DNA of 64,000 nt from Pseudomonadota bacterium (GTDB lineage: Bacteria > Pseudomonadota > Alphaproteobacteria > Rhodospirillales > Magnetospirillaceae): the NCBI GenBank assembly GCA_021793155.1, contig JAJYTF010000005.1:1-64000 (forward strand), written 5' to 3'. The stretch's first letter is position 1; the number at the start of each line of letters is the position of its first letter. The notes under the pieces were generated by a model, which saw only the letters and a program-made list of their open reading frames with translations, made no database searches and was not told the DNA's origin. The translations under genes and the position numbers were made by a program. This document shows positions 46,849 through 55,663 of the stretch, one piece after another.

Positions 46849-48101
46849 TGTTCCTGCCGAGATACGACGCCAGCCTCAAAAGCCTTCTCAAGGCCAAAGC
46901 CAGAAGGACCCACATTTCGTTCATCCTTGCGTTCGTGGTGCTGGCCCTGGGCCTGTTCTATTGGCTGGAAGCGGCGAAGCCGCACAGCGTCCAAGCCTTC
47001 GTCAACACTGACATCGTGATACTGCGGGCGCCGGTAGCGGGCAAATTGACGCTGGCTCCGGGCCTCCAGGTAGGCAGACCGGTGGCTGCATCCCAAAAGC
47101 TTGGCGAAGTCGTCAGCGAATTGGAAAACCCGCGCGTCTCGCAACTTCGTATCCAGCAGGAGGAATTGAGGGCGCATGTGGCGACGCTGGAGACGCAACT
47201 GAGTGGGATCGACCACCGGCTGGCGGATCGGACCAGCCTGATCGAGCGCTTCGACGGTGAGAGCAGAGAGGAGAAGCGCCTTCGCCTCACCCTTCAGCAG
47301 GCACAGTTGAAAAGCGCACAGGCAGATCTGCAGAGCATGAAGGCAAAAGCCGACATGGCGCGCTCGTCGGAAAAGCGCGCCCGGGCGCTCAGCGCAGACG
47401 GATATGTCTCGCTCGCCGGATTGGAGACTAGCATCAGCGCCGGCCAGGCTGCCGCCGCTGAATACGAGGCGCAGAAAGCGCGGGTAGCGGAGTACGAGGC
47501 CCAGGTGGCGGCGTCCGAGTCGGGGCTCGAACTCGATGGGCCACGCAGCCTGAGCCAGCCGGAGGCCCGCCTGCGCGAGCTTCGATCCGAATCGGTCGAT
47601 ATGGAGCAGCAGCGGAAATCCCTCAGTCGGACGTTGGATACTGCGCGTGTGGAATTGGAGGCCGTAAGCGCGGAATTCCAGCGGCAGCGGCATGTCGATT
47701 TGACCTCACCGCAAGCTGCGGTGCTGTGGTCGGTCGATGCCCGCTCAGGTTCGACTGTGGCTGCGAACGGAACGGTCCTCGAATTGGCCAACTGCGCGCA
47801 TGTCTGGGTGGAGTCCTTTTTCGACGAGGCCGATGCAGCCAAGCTTGCCATCGGTCAGCCGGTCAAGGTCCGGTTGATCTACGGCGGCCAGTTGCGCAAT
47901 GGCACCGTGGAAACGATCCGTGCCGGCAGCGGTCGCGTCGACGTTGGCGACTATGTGGTTCTGCCGCCACCGGAAATCAGCCGGCGGCAGCTGCCGGTGC
48001 GGGTGATCACGGTGCGCGTGAGGGTCGACTGGGCCGACGGTGATCTGGCTCCCGCCCAATTCTGCCTGGCGGGCCGTAGCGCCGAAGTCTTCATGGACTG
48101 A
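46848..48101 (+). CDS. HlyD-like adaptor with long coiled coil
   Basis: 417 residues. A cytoplasmic N-terminus (~22 residues), one helix (about 23-42), then a lipoyl half (VILRAPVAGKLTLAPGLQVGRPVAAS), a long coiled coil (about residues 95-275, rich in Glu, Arg, Gln, Ala) and a returning half (VLWSVDARSGSTVAANGTVLELANCAHVWVESFFDEADAAKLAIGQPVKV). It is paired with the MFS gene downstream. No outer membrane factor is in the operon. Confidence 0.86.
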   Translation: MFLPRYDASLKSLLKAKARRTHISFILAFVVLALGLFYWLEAAKPHSVQAFVNTDIVILRAPVAGKLTLAPGLQVGRPVAASQKLGEVVSELENPRVSQLRIQQEELRAHVATLETQLSGIDHRLADRTSLIERFDGESREEKRLRLTLQQAQLKSAQADLQSMKAKADMARSSEKRARALSADGYVSLAGLETSISAGQAAAAEYEAQKARVAEYEAQVAASESGLELDGPRSLSQPEARLRELRSESVDMEQQRKSLSRTLDTARVELEAVSAEFQRQRHVDLTSPQAAVLWSVDARSGSTVAANGTVLELANCAHVWVESFFDEADAAKLAIGQPVKVRLIYGGQLRNGTVETIRAGSGRVDVGDYVVLPPPEISRRQLPVRVITVRVRVDWADGDLAPAQFCLAGRSAEVFMD

Positions 48102-48126
48102 TGTTGTATCGGGTGGGCGGCGGACA

Positions 48127-49341
48127 ATGAAACGCGATCTCGTTGTCTTTTACATTTATCGGATCGTGTCGCGCCTGTATTTCCACCTTCCGGTCCTGTT
48201 TTTTCATTTCTACAGGGTGGACATGGGTTTAGGCCGTATCATCGTCTTGCTTGCGGTCTATGGTCTGATCACCACCGTCACGGCCAATCTGAGCAGCCGG
48301 CTGCATCATCGTTTGAGCCTGAAACAGATGGTGGCGCTGGGCGAGATCCTGAAGGCGATCGGCTTGGCCCTCGTCATCCTCGGCACGAGGATCGGCGGCA
48401 CGGAGTTCTGGACCGTCATGGCAGGTCAGGTGATCGGCGGCACCGGCTTCAGCTTGGCCATCTCCGCGGACGGCAGCCTGCTCCGCACCATCACGCAAGC
48501 GTCCGGCAATGAACTGTTCAACCAGATCCAGTCGCGCTCGCAAAGCCGCATGTTCATTGCCACGCTGGTGGCAGGCTGCGTCGGCAGCATTCTCTATGAC
48601 TACGAGGCCCATTGGCCGTTCTACGCATCGCTGGGCGCCACCATAGCTGCTTCCGCAGCGATCCTATTCATCAAGGCCGAGGAGGCCCCGGTGGTGGCCG
48701 GCGCAATGGCCAAGACGGATGGACTCGCCGCCATCGGGCTGGATGGCAGCCAACGGTTCTGGATGAATTTTTACTCGATATCGCGGGCATACACCTTGGG
48801 GCCGTTCGTCGGCTTCCTGCCGTTCTATTTCATTCAGCTGCAAGTCGATCCATTTCTGTTCGGTTCAGTCCTCGGCCTGTTCAGCGTCGGGGCATTCCTC
48901 GCGGCACTGTACGCCAATACCTTCCTCAAATATTTCGGCCTTCCGGCCCTGATGGTGGCGACTGTCGCCAGCATGCTCGGCTCCATGCTGCTGTTCGGGT
49001 TCAGCGAGTGGCTTTCCGTCCGCGGGATCGACTATTTCGTCACCGGCCTTGTCGCCGTGGCGCTGTTGGGGGTCGGCTCGGGCGGGGTGCGGCCGCTCAC
49101 CATGGCCAACATCAATCTCGGCCGCCTCAAGGCCGAGCATCGGCCACGGGTGCTGTCGCGAATGGAGCGGAATTTTGGCGTCTTCAACGGAGTTTTGCTG
49201 GCCGCTGGTGGCGCGCTGCTGGAGCGGAACGGTTTCTCCGCCGTCATGCTGTGCCTGGCCCTTTCCTATCTTTCGATGATGGCGCTGCTGCAGGTTTCAC
49301 GGAAACAGGAGACGGAAGAATGGATGTCTTCGAGGCCATAA
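48127..49341 (+). CDS. MFS exporter of the biosynthetic island
   Basis: 404 residues, 11-12 helices. It is less typical than other MFS genes here: the loop after helix 2 is short (SSRLHHRLSLKQMVALGEIL) rather than the GxxaDrxGrr motif. FYFIQLQVDPFLFGSVLGLFSVGAF and GSGGVRPLTMANINLGRL lie in the second half. With the HlyD protein it should move the island's product outward. Its last 22 bases overlap the nitroreductase gene. Confidence 0.82.
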   Translation: MKRDLVVFYIYRIVSRLYFHLPVLFFHFYRVDMGLGRIIVLLAVYGLITTVTANLSSRLHHRLSLKQMVALGEILKAIGLALVILGTRIGGTEFWTVMAGQVIGGTGFSLAISADGSLLRTITQASGNELFNQIQSRSQSRMFIATLVAGCVGSILYDYEAHWPFYASLGATIAASAAILFIKAEEAPVVAGAMAKTDGLAAIGLDGSQRFWMNFYSISRAYTLGPFVGFLPFYFIQLQVDPFLFGSVLGLFSVGAFLAALYANTFLKYFGLPALMVATVASMLGSMLLFGFSEWLSVRGIDYFVTGLVAVALLGVGSGGVRPLTMANINLGRLKAEHRPRVLSRMERNFGVFNGVLLAAGGALLERNGFSAVMLCLALSYLSMMALLQVSRKQETEEWMSSRP

Positions 49342-49928
49342 ACACCCGGACCAGCGCCAGAAACCTTGTGGAACCTGGCCCCACCGATGCCCAGTGGGCG
49401 ATTCTTCTGCATGCGGCCTGTCGTGCTCCCGATCATGGCCGACTGCGCCCATGGAATTTTCTGATCATCCGCGGCGAAGCCCGGCGGCGGCTAGGCGAGG
49501 TGATGGCGCAAGCCCTGCGTCTGGGCAATCCGCAATTGCCGCCGGAAGCCCTTGACCGCGAGCGAAGCAAGCCCTTGCGAGCGCCGGCCATCCTGGCGGT
49601 GGCGGCGACGCCGAAGCCTCATCCCACCATCCCCGAAGTCGAACAAATTGTCGCCTGCGGCGCGGCTGCCCAGAACATCCTGCTGGCAGCGCACGCCCTC
49701 GGCCTGGGCGCCATGTGGCGTACAGGCTCCTGCGCTTATGACGCCCATGTCTGCGGAGCATTGGGCCTGCGCCCGGGGGCGAGGATCGTCGGCTTCCTTT
49801 ATCTTGGGACCGCGGAGCCGTCGACCGGCGGCAAGATCGCGGCCGACCCGGTCAGGGCGGTCGAATGGCATGAGGTGCCGCGCGATTTCGTCGTTCCTGC
49901 AGAGCAGTCGCGCCATGCCCCGACATAA
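49320..49928 (+). CDS. nitroreductase family FMN protein
   Basis: 202 residues: INTRTSARNLVEPGPTDAQWAILLHAACRAPDHGRLRPWNFLII holds the FMN phosphate-binding Arg and Ser pair (RTSAR), and AAQNILLAAHALGLGAMWRTG the second flavin-binding segment. Members reduce nitro groups or quinones, or oxidise rings. Its location as the last gene of the run suggests a tailoring reduction or oxidation. It overlaps the MFS gene; no separate promoter is seen. Confidence 0.88.
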   Translation: MDVFEAINTRTSARNLVEPGPTDAQWAILLHAACRAPDHGRLRPWNFLIIRGEARRRLGEVMAQALRLGNPQLPPEALDRERSKPLRAPAILAVAATPKPHPTIPEVEQIVACGAAAQNILLAAHALGLGAMWRTGSCAYDAHVCGALGLRPGARIVGFLYLGTAEPSTGGKIAADPVRAVEWHEVPRDFVVPAEQSRHAPT

Positions 49929-50036
49929 CGCGCGCGAGACCGGATCACCTCCGTCGCAGAGTATTACCCCCTGAAACGGGCGATCCAGCCGACCGCCTCG
50001 CATGTATACACAACCAGCATATTACTTTCGTTATAC

Positions 50037-50060
50037 ATTGATCATGAGAATCAATATTGA
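50037..50060. promoter_or_regulatory. overlapping dyads before citrate synthase
   Basis: ATTGAT (50037-50042) and ATCAAT (50050-50055) form a dyad with a 7-base spacer; TCAATATTGA (50051-50060) is a second perfect 10-bp palindrome overlapping it. The region 49990-50112 is AT-rich, and the gene has its own strong ribosome-binding site, so an independent promoter is likely. Confidence 0.55.
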
Positions 50061-50112
50061 CCGACAGAAAGCCGTGCTGTCTAGTTATTATCGATCAAAA
50101 AGGAGAAGGAAG

Positions 50113-51447
50113 ATGAAAGTGACAAGCGGAGCCCCTGACACCAGGGTCGACAGTGTTGAACTGGGCAGGGCTGGCGAGTCACTTCCAGTTCTCCAACCGA
50201 CGTTAGGATCGGCGATGATCGACGTGCGCGGCCTGCACAAAGGCAGCGGGCGATATACCTTCGATCCGGGCCTGACCAATACCGGCGTTTGCCGTTCAGC
50301 CATCACTTACGTGGATGGGGAAAAGGGCATCCTTCTCTATCGCGGCTACCCCATCGACACCCTCGTTGAGCATTGCGACTATCTCGACGTTGCATGGCTT
50401 CTGCTCAATGGCGAACTGCCGACGGCCGTCCAGAAGGAGCGTTTCGTCACCGATATCACCTACCACACCATGGTGCATGAGCAAATTCACGTTATTTTCC
50501 GCGGTTTCCGGCGCGATGCCCATCCGATGGCGGTGATGTGCGGCGTTGTGGGCGCGCTTTCAGCCTTCTATCACGAAGACCTGGACATTTTCGACGCGAC
50601 CCACCGCAAGAACGCCACCCATCGGTTGATCGCGAAGATGCCGACCATCGCCGCCATGGCGCACAAATATGCATTGGGCCAACCCTTCGCCTATCCACGG
50701 AACGACGCGAGTTACGCTCACAATTTCCTGCACATGATGTTCTCGGTGCCCTGCGAGAAATATGAGCCGCCTGCGGCGGCGGTCCGGGCATTGAATGCCA
50801 TACTGATCGTCCAGGCGGACCATGAGCAGAACGCCTCGACGTTCACCGTGCGCTCAGTCGGTTCCAGCCGCGCAAATCCTTATGCCGCCATCGCTGCCGG
50901 CATCGCCTCGCTGTGGGGGCCGCTGCATGGCGGCGCCAACGAGGGTGTCCTCCAAACCCTGGATGAGATTGGCACCGTCGACCGCATTCCCGAGATTCTG
51001 CGGCGCGCCAAAGACAAGAATGATCCTTATCGGCTGATGGGCTTCGGTCACCGCGTCTACAAGACCTACGACCCGCGGGCCAAGGTGCTGCGCGAGTTCT
51101 GTTACGAAGTGCTCGACGCCTACGGCAAGCGCGACGACCCCTTCTTGAAGATGGCCATGGAACTGGAGCGCATCGCCCTTGAGGATGATTACTTCATGGA
51201 GCGCAAGCTGTATCCCAACGTGGATTTCTATTCCGGCATCATTCTGCGGACCATCGGCTTCCCCCTACCGATGTTCACGCCGCAGTTCGCGGTGGCGCGC
51301 ACAGTCGGCTGGGCGGCCCACTGGAACGAGATGGTCGCCGATCCCGAGATGAAGATCGTGCGTCCTCGGCAGCTCTACATAGGCTCGCCTGAGCGGTCCT
51401 TCGTACCGGTCGGCGAGCGTATTGGCCACGAACCGTTAGTGGGGTAG
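50113..51447 (+). CDS. citrate synthase, type II-like
   Basis: 444 residues from MKVTSG, behind AAGGAGAAGGAAG. Catalytic blocks are complete: [30 protein letters not shown] (first His), [18 protein letters not shown] (second His), [16 protein letters not shown] (Asp) and AHWNEM. Fold and length match the hexameric bacterial enzyme that condenses acetyl-CoA with oxaloacetate. It lies 184 bases after the nitroreductase. It could provide the island with citrate or an analogue, or be the housekeeping gltA; position cannot decide. Confidence 0.93.
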   Translation: MKVTSGAPDTRVDSVELGRAGESLPVLQPTLGSAMIDVRGLHKGSGRYTFDPGLTNTGVCRSAITYVDGEKGILLYRGYPIDTLVEHCDYLDVAWLLLNGELPTAVQKERFVTDITYHTMVHEQIHVIFRGFRRDAHPMAVMCGVVGALSAFYHEDLDIFDATHRKNATHRLIAKMPTIAAMAHKYALGQPFAYPRNDASYAHNFLHMMFSVPCEKYEPPAAAVRALNAILIVQADHEQNASTFTVRSVGSSRANPYAAIAAGIASLWGPLHGGANEGVLQTLDEIGTVDRIPEILRRAKDKNDPYRLMGFGHRVYKTYDPRAKVLREFCYEVLDAYGKRDDPFLKMAMELERIALEDDYFMERKLYPNVDFYSGIILRTIGFPLPMFTPQFAVARTVGWAAHWNEMVADPEMKIVRPRQLYIGSPERSFVPVGERIGHEPLVG

Positions 51448-51576
51448 AGCGCTTTCGGCCACCGGTTGATGGTCGAAGGCGCGATAAGCCCGCGCGGCAT
51501 TTGAGCGGCGCGGGCCGGCACGGGCGATATCGGATGCGTGAAGTTCTGCCAATCTGCACCGCCCCGGCCTCTCGCG

Positions 51577-51627
51577 CAGTCCCCAGTCCCCAGTCCCCAG
51601 TCCCCAGTCCCCAGTCCCCAAATGGGG
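51577..51627. repeat. CCCCAGT heptamer array with terminal hairpin
   Basis: Five full CCCCAGT units in a row from 51581 to 51615, with a partial unit (CAGT) ahead and CCCC behind, followed by AAAT and GGGG. On the minus strand this is (GGGGACT)n, a run of G4 tracts spaced by three bases. It lies between the citrate synthase stop and the next gene, and is not coding. Confidence 0.95.
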
Positions 51628-51687
51628 ATATTGAGTGCCGGCGGCCCGGTCTAGAATGCTGAGCGTCCTCCAACGGAGGGACTGGCC

Positions 51688-52020
51688 ATGGCTGCATATC
51701 GCTTCTCTCCAATGCGTGACAAGGGCTGGCTCAGGGTATCCCTGATCGGCACCGTCGCATTGTTTCCCATTGCCGGCATCGAGCACTCCCTCGGCTTTTT
51801 CAGCGAAGGCCTGGCCGGGCTCAAACAGGTCGGCGAGTTTCTTTCCAGCGGCATCGCCCTGATGGTGATCCTTGGGTTTGCCGGCAGCTGGGTGATGCGC
51901 GGGTTCGCCTACCGCACCAGGGACGATGACGAAGACGAGGAGGAGCCCGCCCCGAGCCGCAGCCCGGGCTACTCGGCCGCCCCGCCGAGTCCCGCTTCGG
52001 GTCGCGTCGGAAAGCGATAA
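51688..52020 (+). CDS. small membrane protein, unknown function
   Basis: 110 residues with two hydrophobic helices (VSLIGTVALFPIAGIEHSLGFF; GEFLSSGIALMVILGFAGSWVMRGF), then a charged DDDEDEEEP stretch and a Pro/Ser-rich tail. GGAGGG stands before the ATG. I do not recognise a family. Confidence 0.65.
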   Translation: MAAYRFSPMRDKGWLRVSLIGTVALFPIAGIEHSLGFFSEGLAGLKQVGEFLSSGIALMVILGFAGSWVMRGFAYRTRDDDEDEEEPAPSRSPGYSAAPPSPASGRVGKR

Positions 52021-52115
52021 TCGGTCACCGTCACTCGTCCAAAATATGCAGGCCCTCTTTGGCCCATGCCGCCGACGCATCATATGTTCGTCGGCGTGAC
52101 GTGCAGGAGGAAGTG

Positions 52116-52520
52116 ATGCCGAGGGGCGATGGCGGTGACGGCGGCAAGGGCGGCTTTTCGCGTAACGTGCTGGGTGGTCGCCTGGAAAGCTGTTCAGTCA
52201 GGCCGATGACCGGTTTTTTTCGCAACGGATGGTGCGACACTTCGCGAGAAGATGTTGGCAGCCATACCGTCTGCGCGGTGATGACGGCGGATTTCCTGAC
52301 TTTCTCGCGGGCGTTCGGCAATGACCTGACGACGCCCGTGCCGGAATTCGGATTTCCGGGGCTGAAACCAGGCGACCGCTGGTGCCTGTGCGCCCCTCGT
52401 TGGCAAGAGGCCCTGGAAGCGGGCCACGCCCCGCATATCGTGCTGCGCGCCACCCATGAAGGGGCACTGGCCTATTGTTCCTTGGCCGACCTCAAGCGGT
52501 TCGCGGTCGACCTGGCTTGA
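52116..52520 (+). CDS. DUF2237 family protein
   Basis: 134 residues from MPRGDGG. SRNVLGGRLESCSVRPMTGFFRNGWCDTSREDVGSHTVCAVMT, GNDLTTPVPEFGFPGLKPGDRWCLCAPRWQEA and ATHEGALAYCSLADLKRFA are the whole DUF2237 pattern, which is shared widely in bacteria and plants and has no known activity. AGGAGGAAGTG precedes the start. The TGA overlaps the likely TTG start of the following transporter. Confidence 0.9.
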   Translation: MPRGDGGDGGKGGFSRNVLGGRLESCSVRPMTGFFRNGWCDTSREDVGSHTVCAVMTADFLTFSRAFGNDLTTPVPEFGFPGLKPGDRWCLCAPRWQEALEAGHAPHIVLRATHEGALAYCSLADLKRFAVDLA

Positions 52521-53932
52521 TCACCGGCATTCCGGCCCGCCTGGATCGCCTGCCCTGGTCGCGCTTCCACCTGATGGTGGTCGTGGCGCTGGGCATCACC
52601 TGGATCCTGGACGGATTGGAAGTGACCATGATGGGTGCGGTCAGTGGGGTGTTGCAGCAGCCCGGAACCCTGCATCTGTCCGGCCAGGAAATCGGCTTCG
52701 CGGGATCATGCTATGTGGCCGGGGCGGTCGCCGGGGCACTGGGCTTCGGCTACAGCACCGACCGGTGGGGCCGGCGAGTCATCTTCTTTGTAACCCTGGC
52801 CATCTACTTAGGCGGCGTCGTGTTGACCGCCCTGTCGTGGAACGGCCTCAGCCTGGCGGCGTTCCGCGCGGTCACCGGCCTGGGGATCGGCGGCGAATAT
52901 GCGGCGATCAACTCGGCCATCGATGAACTGATTCCCGCCCGCCTGCGCGGCCGCATCAACCTGATCGTCAACGGCAGCTTCTGGATCGGGGCTGCGGTGG
53001 GCGCCGCCGCGACGATCCCGTTGCTCGATCCCAGGCGTTTTCCGGTCGACCTGGGCTGGCGGCTCGGCTTCGGTATCGGCGCGTCGCTGGGACTCATCAT
53101 CCTGGTCCTGCGCCGCCATGTGCCGGAAAGCCCCCGCTGGCTGGTCACCCACGGCAGGGAGCATGAGGCGGAGCTGGTTGTCCGCGGCATCGAAGGCCGG
53201 GTGGCGGCCGAAGCCGCCCGGCCCCTGCCGCCGGCCCACGGGCAGATGGCCGTGCATCCGCGCCGGGCATTCGGTTTCGGCCTGATCGTGAAAAGCGTCG
53301 CCGGCCGCTATCGCCGCCGCGGCATCCTGTGCCTGGTCCTCATGCTGGCCCAAGCGTTCCTCTACAATTCGGTATTCTTCACCTTCGGCCTGGTGCTGAC
53401 GCGGTTCTACCGAACTCCTGGCGAGGATGCCGGCCTTTACCTGTTTCCCCTGGCGCTCGGCAATTTCCTCGGCCCCTTGCTGATCGGCAGGTTCTTCGAC
53501 ACCATCGGGCGGCGGCGCATGATCGCCGGCACCTTCGCTGTCGCCGCCCTCCTGCTGATGCTCAGCGACTGGCTGTTCGTCCGCGATGCCCTGGACAGCG
53601 AGGCTCAAATCGCCCTGTGGAGCGTCATCTTCTTTTTCGCTTCTGCCGCCGCCAGCTCGGCCTACCTCACCGTCAGCGAGATCTTCCCGCTGGAAACCCG
53701 CGCCTTGGCCATCGCCTTCTTCTACGCGCTAGGAACGGCAGCCGGCGGGATCGTCGGCCCCTGGCTGTTCGGCCGTCTGGTCGACTCCGGCTCGCGTATC
53801 GACCTGTTCTACGGATACCTCCTGGCGGCCGGTCTGATGGCGCTGGCCGCGGGAACAGAGGCCTGGATCGGCATCGATGCCGAAAACAAACCGCTGGAAG
53901 CGGTGGCAGAACCGCTGTCGAGCCGCGAATGA
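52517..53932 (+). CDS. sugar-porter/SV2-type MFS transporter
   Basis: 471 residues with 12 helices. Marks are GITWILDGLEVTMMGAVSGVL, GYSTDRWGRRVIFF (motif A), GIGGEYAAINSAIDELIPARLRGR and LTVSEIFPLETRALAIAFFYALG. It resembles metabolite:H+ symporters for aromatic or organic acids. The start is uncertain: TTG 52517 couples to the previous stop, TTG 52475 is the other option, and the first ATG (MVVVALG) lies inside helix 1. Confidence 0.85.
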   Translation: MITGIPARLDRLPWSRFHLMVVVALGITWILDGLEVTMMGAVSGVLQQPGTLHLSGQEIGFAGSCYVAGAVAGALGFGYSTDRWGRRVIFFVTLAIYLGGVVLTALSWNGLSLAAFRAVTGLGIGGEYAAINSAIDELIPARLRGRINLIVNGSFWIGAAVGAAATIPLLDPRRFPVDLGWRLGFGIGASLGLIILVLRRHVPESPRWLVTHGREHEAELVVRGIEGRVAAEAARPLPPAHGQMAVHPRRAFGFGLIVKSVAGRYRRRGILCLVLMLAQAFLYNSVFFTFGLVLTRFYRTPGEDAGLYLFPLALGNFLGPLLIGRFFDTIGRRRMIAGTFAVAALLLMLSDWLFVRDALDSEAQIALWSVIFFFASAAASSAYLTVSEIFPLETRALAIAFFYALGTAAGGIVGPWLFGRLVDSGSRIDLFYGYLLAAGLMALAAGTEAWIGIDAENKPLEAVAEPLSSRE

Positions 53933-53939
53933 CGGTCGC

Positions 53940-55355
53940 TTACCGAATTTCCGGTGCGTCTCTTGTCCTCAGCGCGCTGACCAGGAAGGCCCCGGCCACC
54001 GCCCCACAGGCAATCCAAAGGGACACGTCGATGCGAGCCACCGGCACCGCCGCCTTGACCGGGGAAGCATGTCCGGCGGCCGAAGCCAGCACCATGGCAG
54101 CAACAGCGGCGCCAATGGACTGACCGAAAATGCGGGCGCTGGCCAGCACGCCAGATGCCGCACCGCTCAGCGACCGGGGCACATTGCCGAGAAGCTCGCG
54201 GTTGTTGGGGGACTGGAAGAAGCCGAAACCCAGGCCGCACACCGAGACCCGCCACAGGATGTCCGGCACGGTGGCCTCGGCGCCCAGGCCGGCAAGGGAA
54301 GACAGACCGAGGAGGAATACGCCCAGCCCGATGGTCGACAGCAGGCGCGGACTCATCCGGTCTGCCAGACGGCCGGCCATGGGGGCGGCGACCATCACGG
54401 TCAGTGGCCAGGGAGTGAACAGCAGGCCCGAGCCGAGGGGGCTGTACCCGTAGTCCCCCTGGAACAGAAACGGCAGAGAGACGAAGGCCAGTCCCTGCCC
54501 GACGAAGGAACACAGCGACGTAGCCGCCGCCATCGCGAACCGGCGCGAGGAGAACAGGCCGAGCGGCAGCAACGGCGCCTGCGCGAAGGCTTGCCAGCGT
54601 AGGAACGCCGCCCCGGCGCCCAGGCTGGCCGTCCACAGAAAACCGAGCAGCCATGGATCATAATGTTTCGACAGCCCATCGATGGCAATGACGAAGCACC
54701 CCATTGCGATGGCCGAAAGGACCGCGCCGCCGATGTCGAAGGGGCCCGGCCGGCAATCATCGGGCGGCAAATGGCGGCGCCCCATCAGGATGGCGACCAC
54801 GCCCAGCGGCAGGTTGATGGCGAACAGCCAGGGCCAGCTCGACATTCCCAGGATCAGCCCGCCGATCATCGGTCCGGCGGCGGCGCTGGCCGCCACAGTC
54901 AGGGCGGAGAGGCCGAGCGCCGCGCCCAGCAGCCGGCCCGGGAAAATCCGGCGATAGAGTGCCGGCCCGATACTCATCATGGCCGATGCACCGAAACCCT
55001 GCACCATGCGCGCCACGACCAGGGCGGTGAAGCCGGGTGCCAGCGCGCAAGCCAGCGAGGCCAGCGTGAACACCAGTAAGCCTGAACGGTAAATGCGGCT
55101 ATAGCCGATCTTGTCACCCAAGGCGGCCAGCGCGACCAGCAGGATGGCGTTGGCCAACTGATAGGCGTTGGTCACCCAGATCACCCTGGCCGCATCCACC
55201 GCCATGGTGCTGGCGATCGTCGGCAATGCCACATTGACGATCGAGGCGTCGAGCACCGCCATGGTGGTGCCGGTCATCACGACGGTGATGGCGAGCTTGC
55301 GCTGGGGACCAGGTAGCCCCTCGTCTTCCGGACGGCTTTCAAACAACTGCGGCAT
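53940..55355 (-). CDS. DHA2-family MFS transporter
   Basis: 471 residues, 14 helices predicted. VLDASIVNVALPTIAS, ALGDKIGYSRIYRSGL and WPWLFAINLPLGVVAI mark it as an EmrB/SmvA-like proton-driven exporter. It converges with the sugar-porter-like gene (7 bases between stops). No adaptor is adjacent. Confidence 0.9.
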   Translation of the reverse strand: MPQLFESRPEDEGLPGPQRKLAITVVMTGTTMAVLDASIVNVALPTIASTMAVDAARVIWVTNAYQLANAILLVALAALGDKIGYSRIYRSGLLVFTLASLACALAPGFTALVVARMVQGFGASAMMSIGPALYRRIFPGRLLGAALGLSALTVAASAAAGPMIGGLILGMSSWPWLFAINLPLGVVAILMGRRHLPPDDCRPGPFDIGGAVLSAIAMGCFVIAIDGLSKHYDPWLLGFLWTASLGAGAAFLRWQAFAQAPLLPLGLFSSRRFAMAAATSLCSFVGQGLAFVSLPFLFQGDYGYSPLGSGLLFTPWPLTVMVAAPMAGRLADRMSPRLLSTIGLGVFLLGLSSLAGLGAEATVPDILWRVSVCGLGFGFFQSPNNRELLGNVPRSLSGAASGVLASARIFGQSIGAAVAAMVLASAAGHASPVKAAVPVARIDVSLWIACGAVAGAFLVSALRTRDAPEIR

Positions 55356-55508
55356 GACATCTGACCTCGAAGCCGTGGCCTACGATTTCGCGAGCAAGGC
55401 GATCCATGGGCCGGAGGCGCAGCTCTGGATTGCTTCACAGCCTTCGCAATGACCGAGGAATGTCAAGTGATCAGCGTCGGAACCGGATCGATTCACCAGG
55501 ACGGTCGA

Positions 55509-55535
55509 CCCCCTCTTCCCCATTGGGAGAGGGGG
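55509..55535. repeat. 27-bp GC hairpin repeat, second copy
   Basis: CCCCCTCT at 55509-55516 is inverted as AGAGGGGG at 55528-55535 with CCC/GGG inside the loop, a simple extragenic palindrome like that at 16611. It lies in the 308-base gap 55356-55663 between an MFS gene and the acetyl-CoA hydrolase gene, where I see nothing else of note. Confidence 0.7.
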
Positions 55536-55663
55536 CCGGGCACGCCGTCCCGCAGCCTTATGCCGGGCGGACCTCTCCGAAACCCTTGGCTACGCGCCAA
55601 CGATGGCGCACCCCGCGACGGGCCAGCCAGGTCTCAACGAGTTCCGCTCATCAAGACTTGATG

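Noticed and set aside
50037-50055. FNR box
   Set aside because: The arms ATTGAT/ATCAAT fit, but the spacer gives TTGAT-N7-ATCAA instead of N4.
51577-51627. CRISPR-like array
   Set aside because: The units are contiguous 7-mers with no unique spacers and no cas genes nearby.
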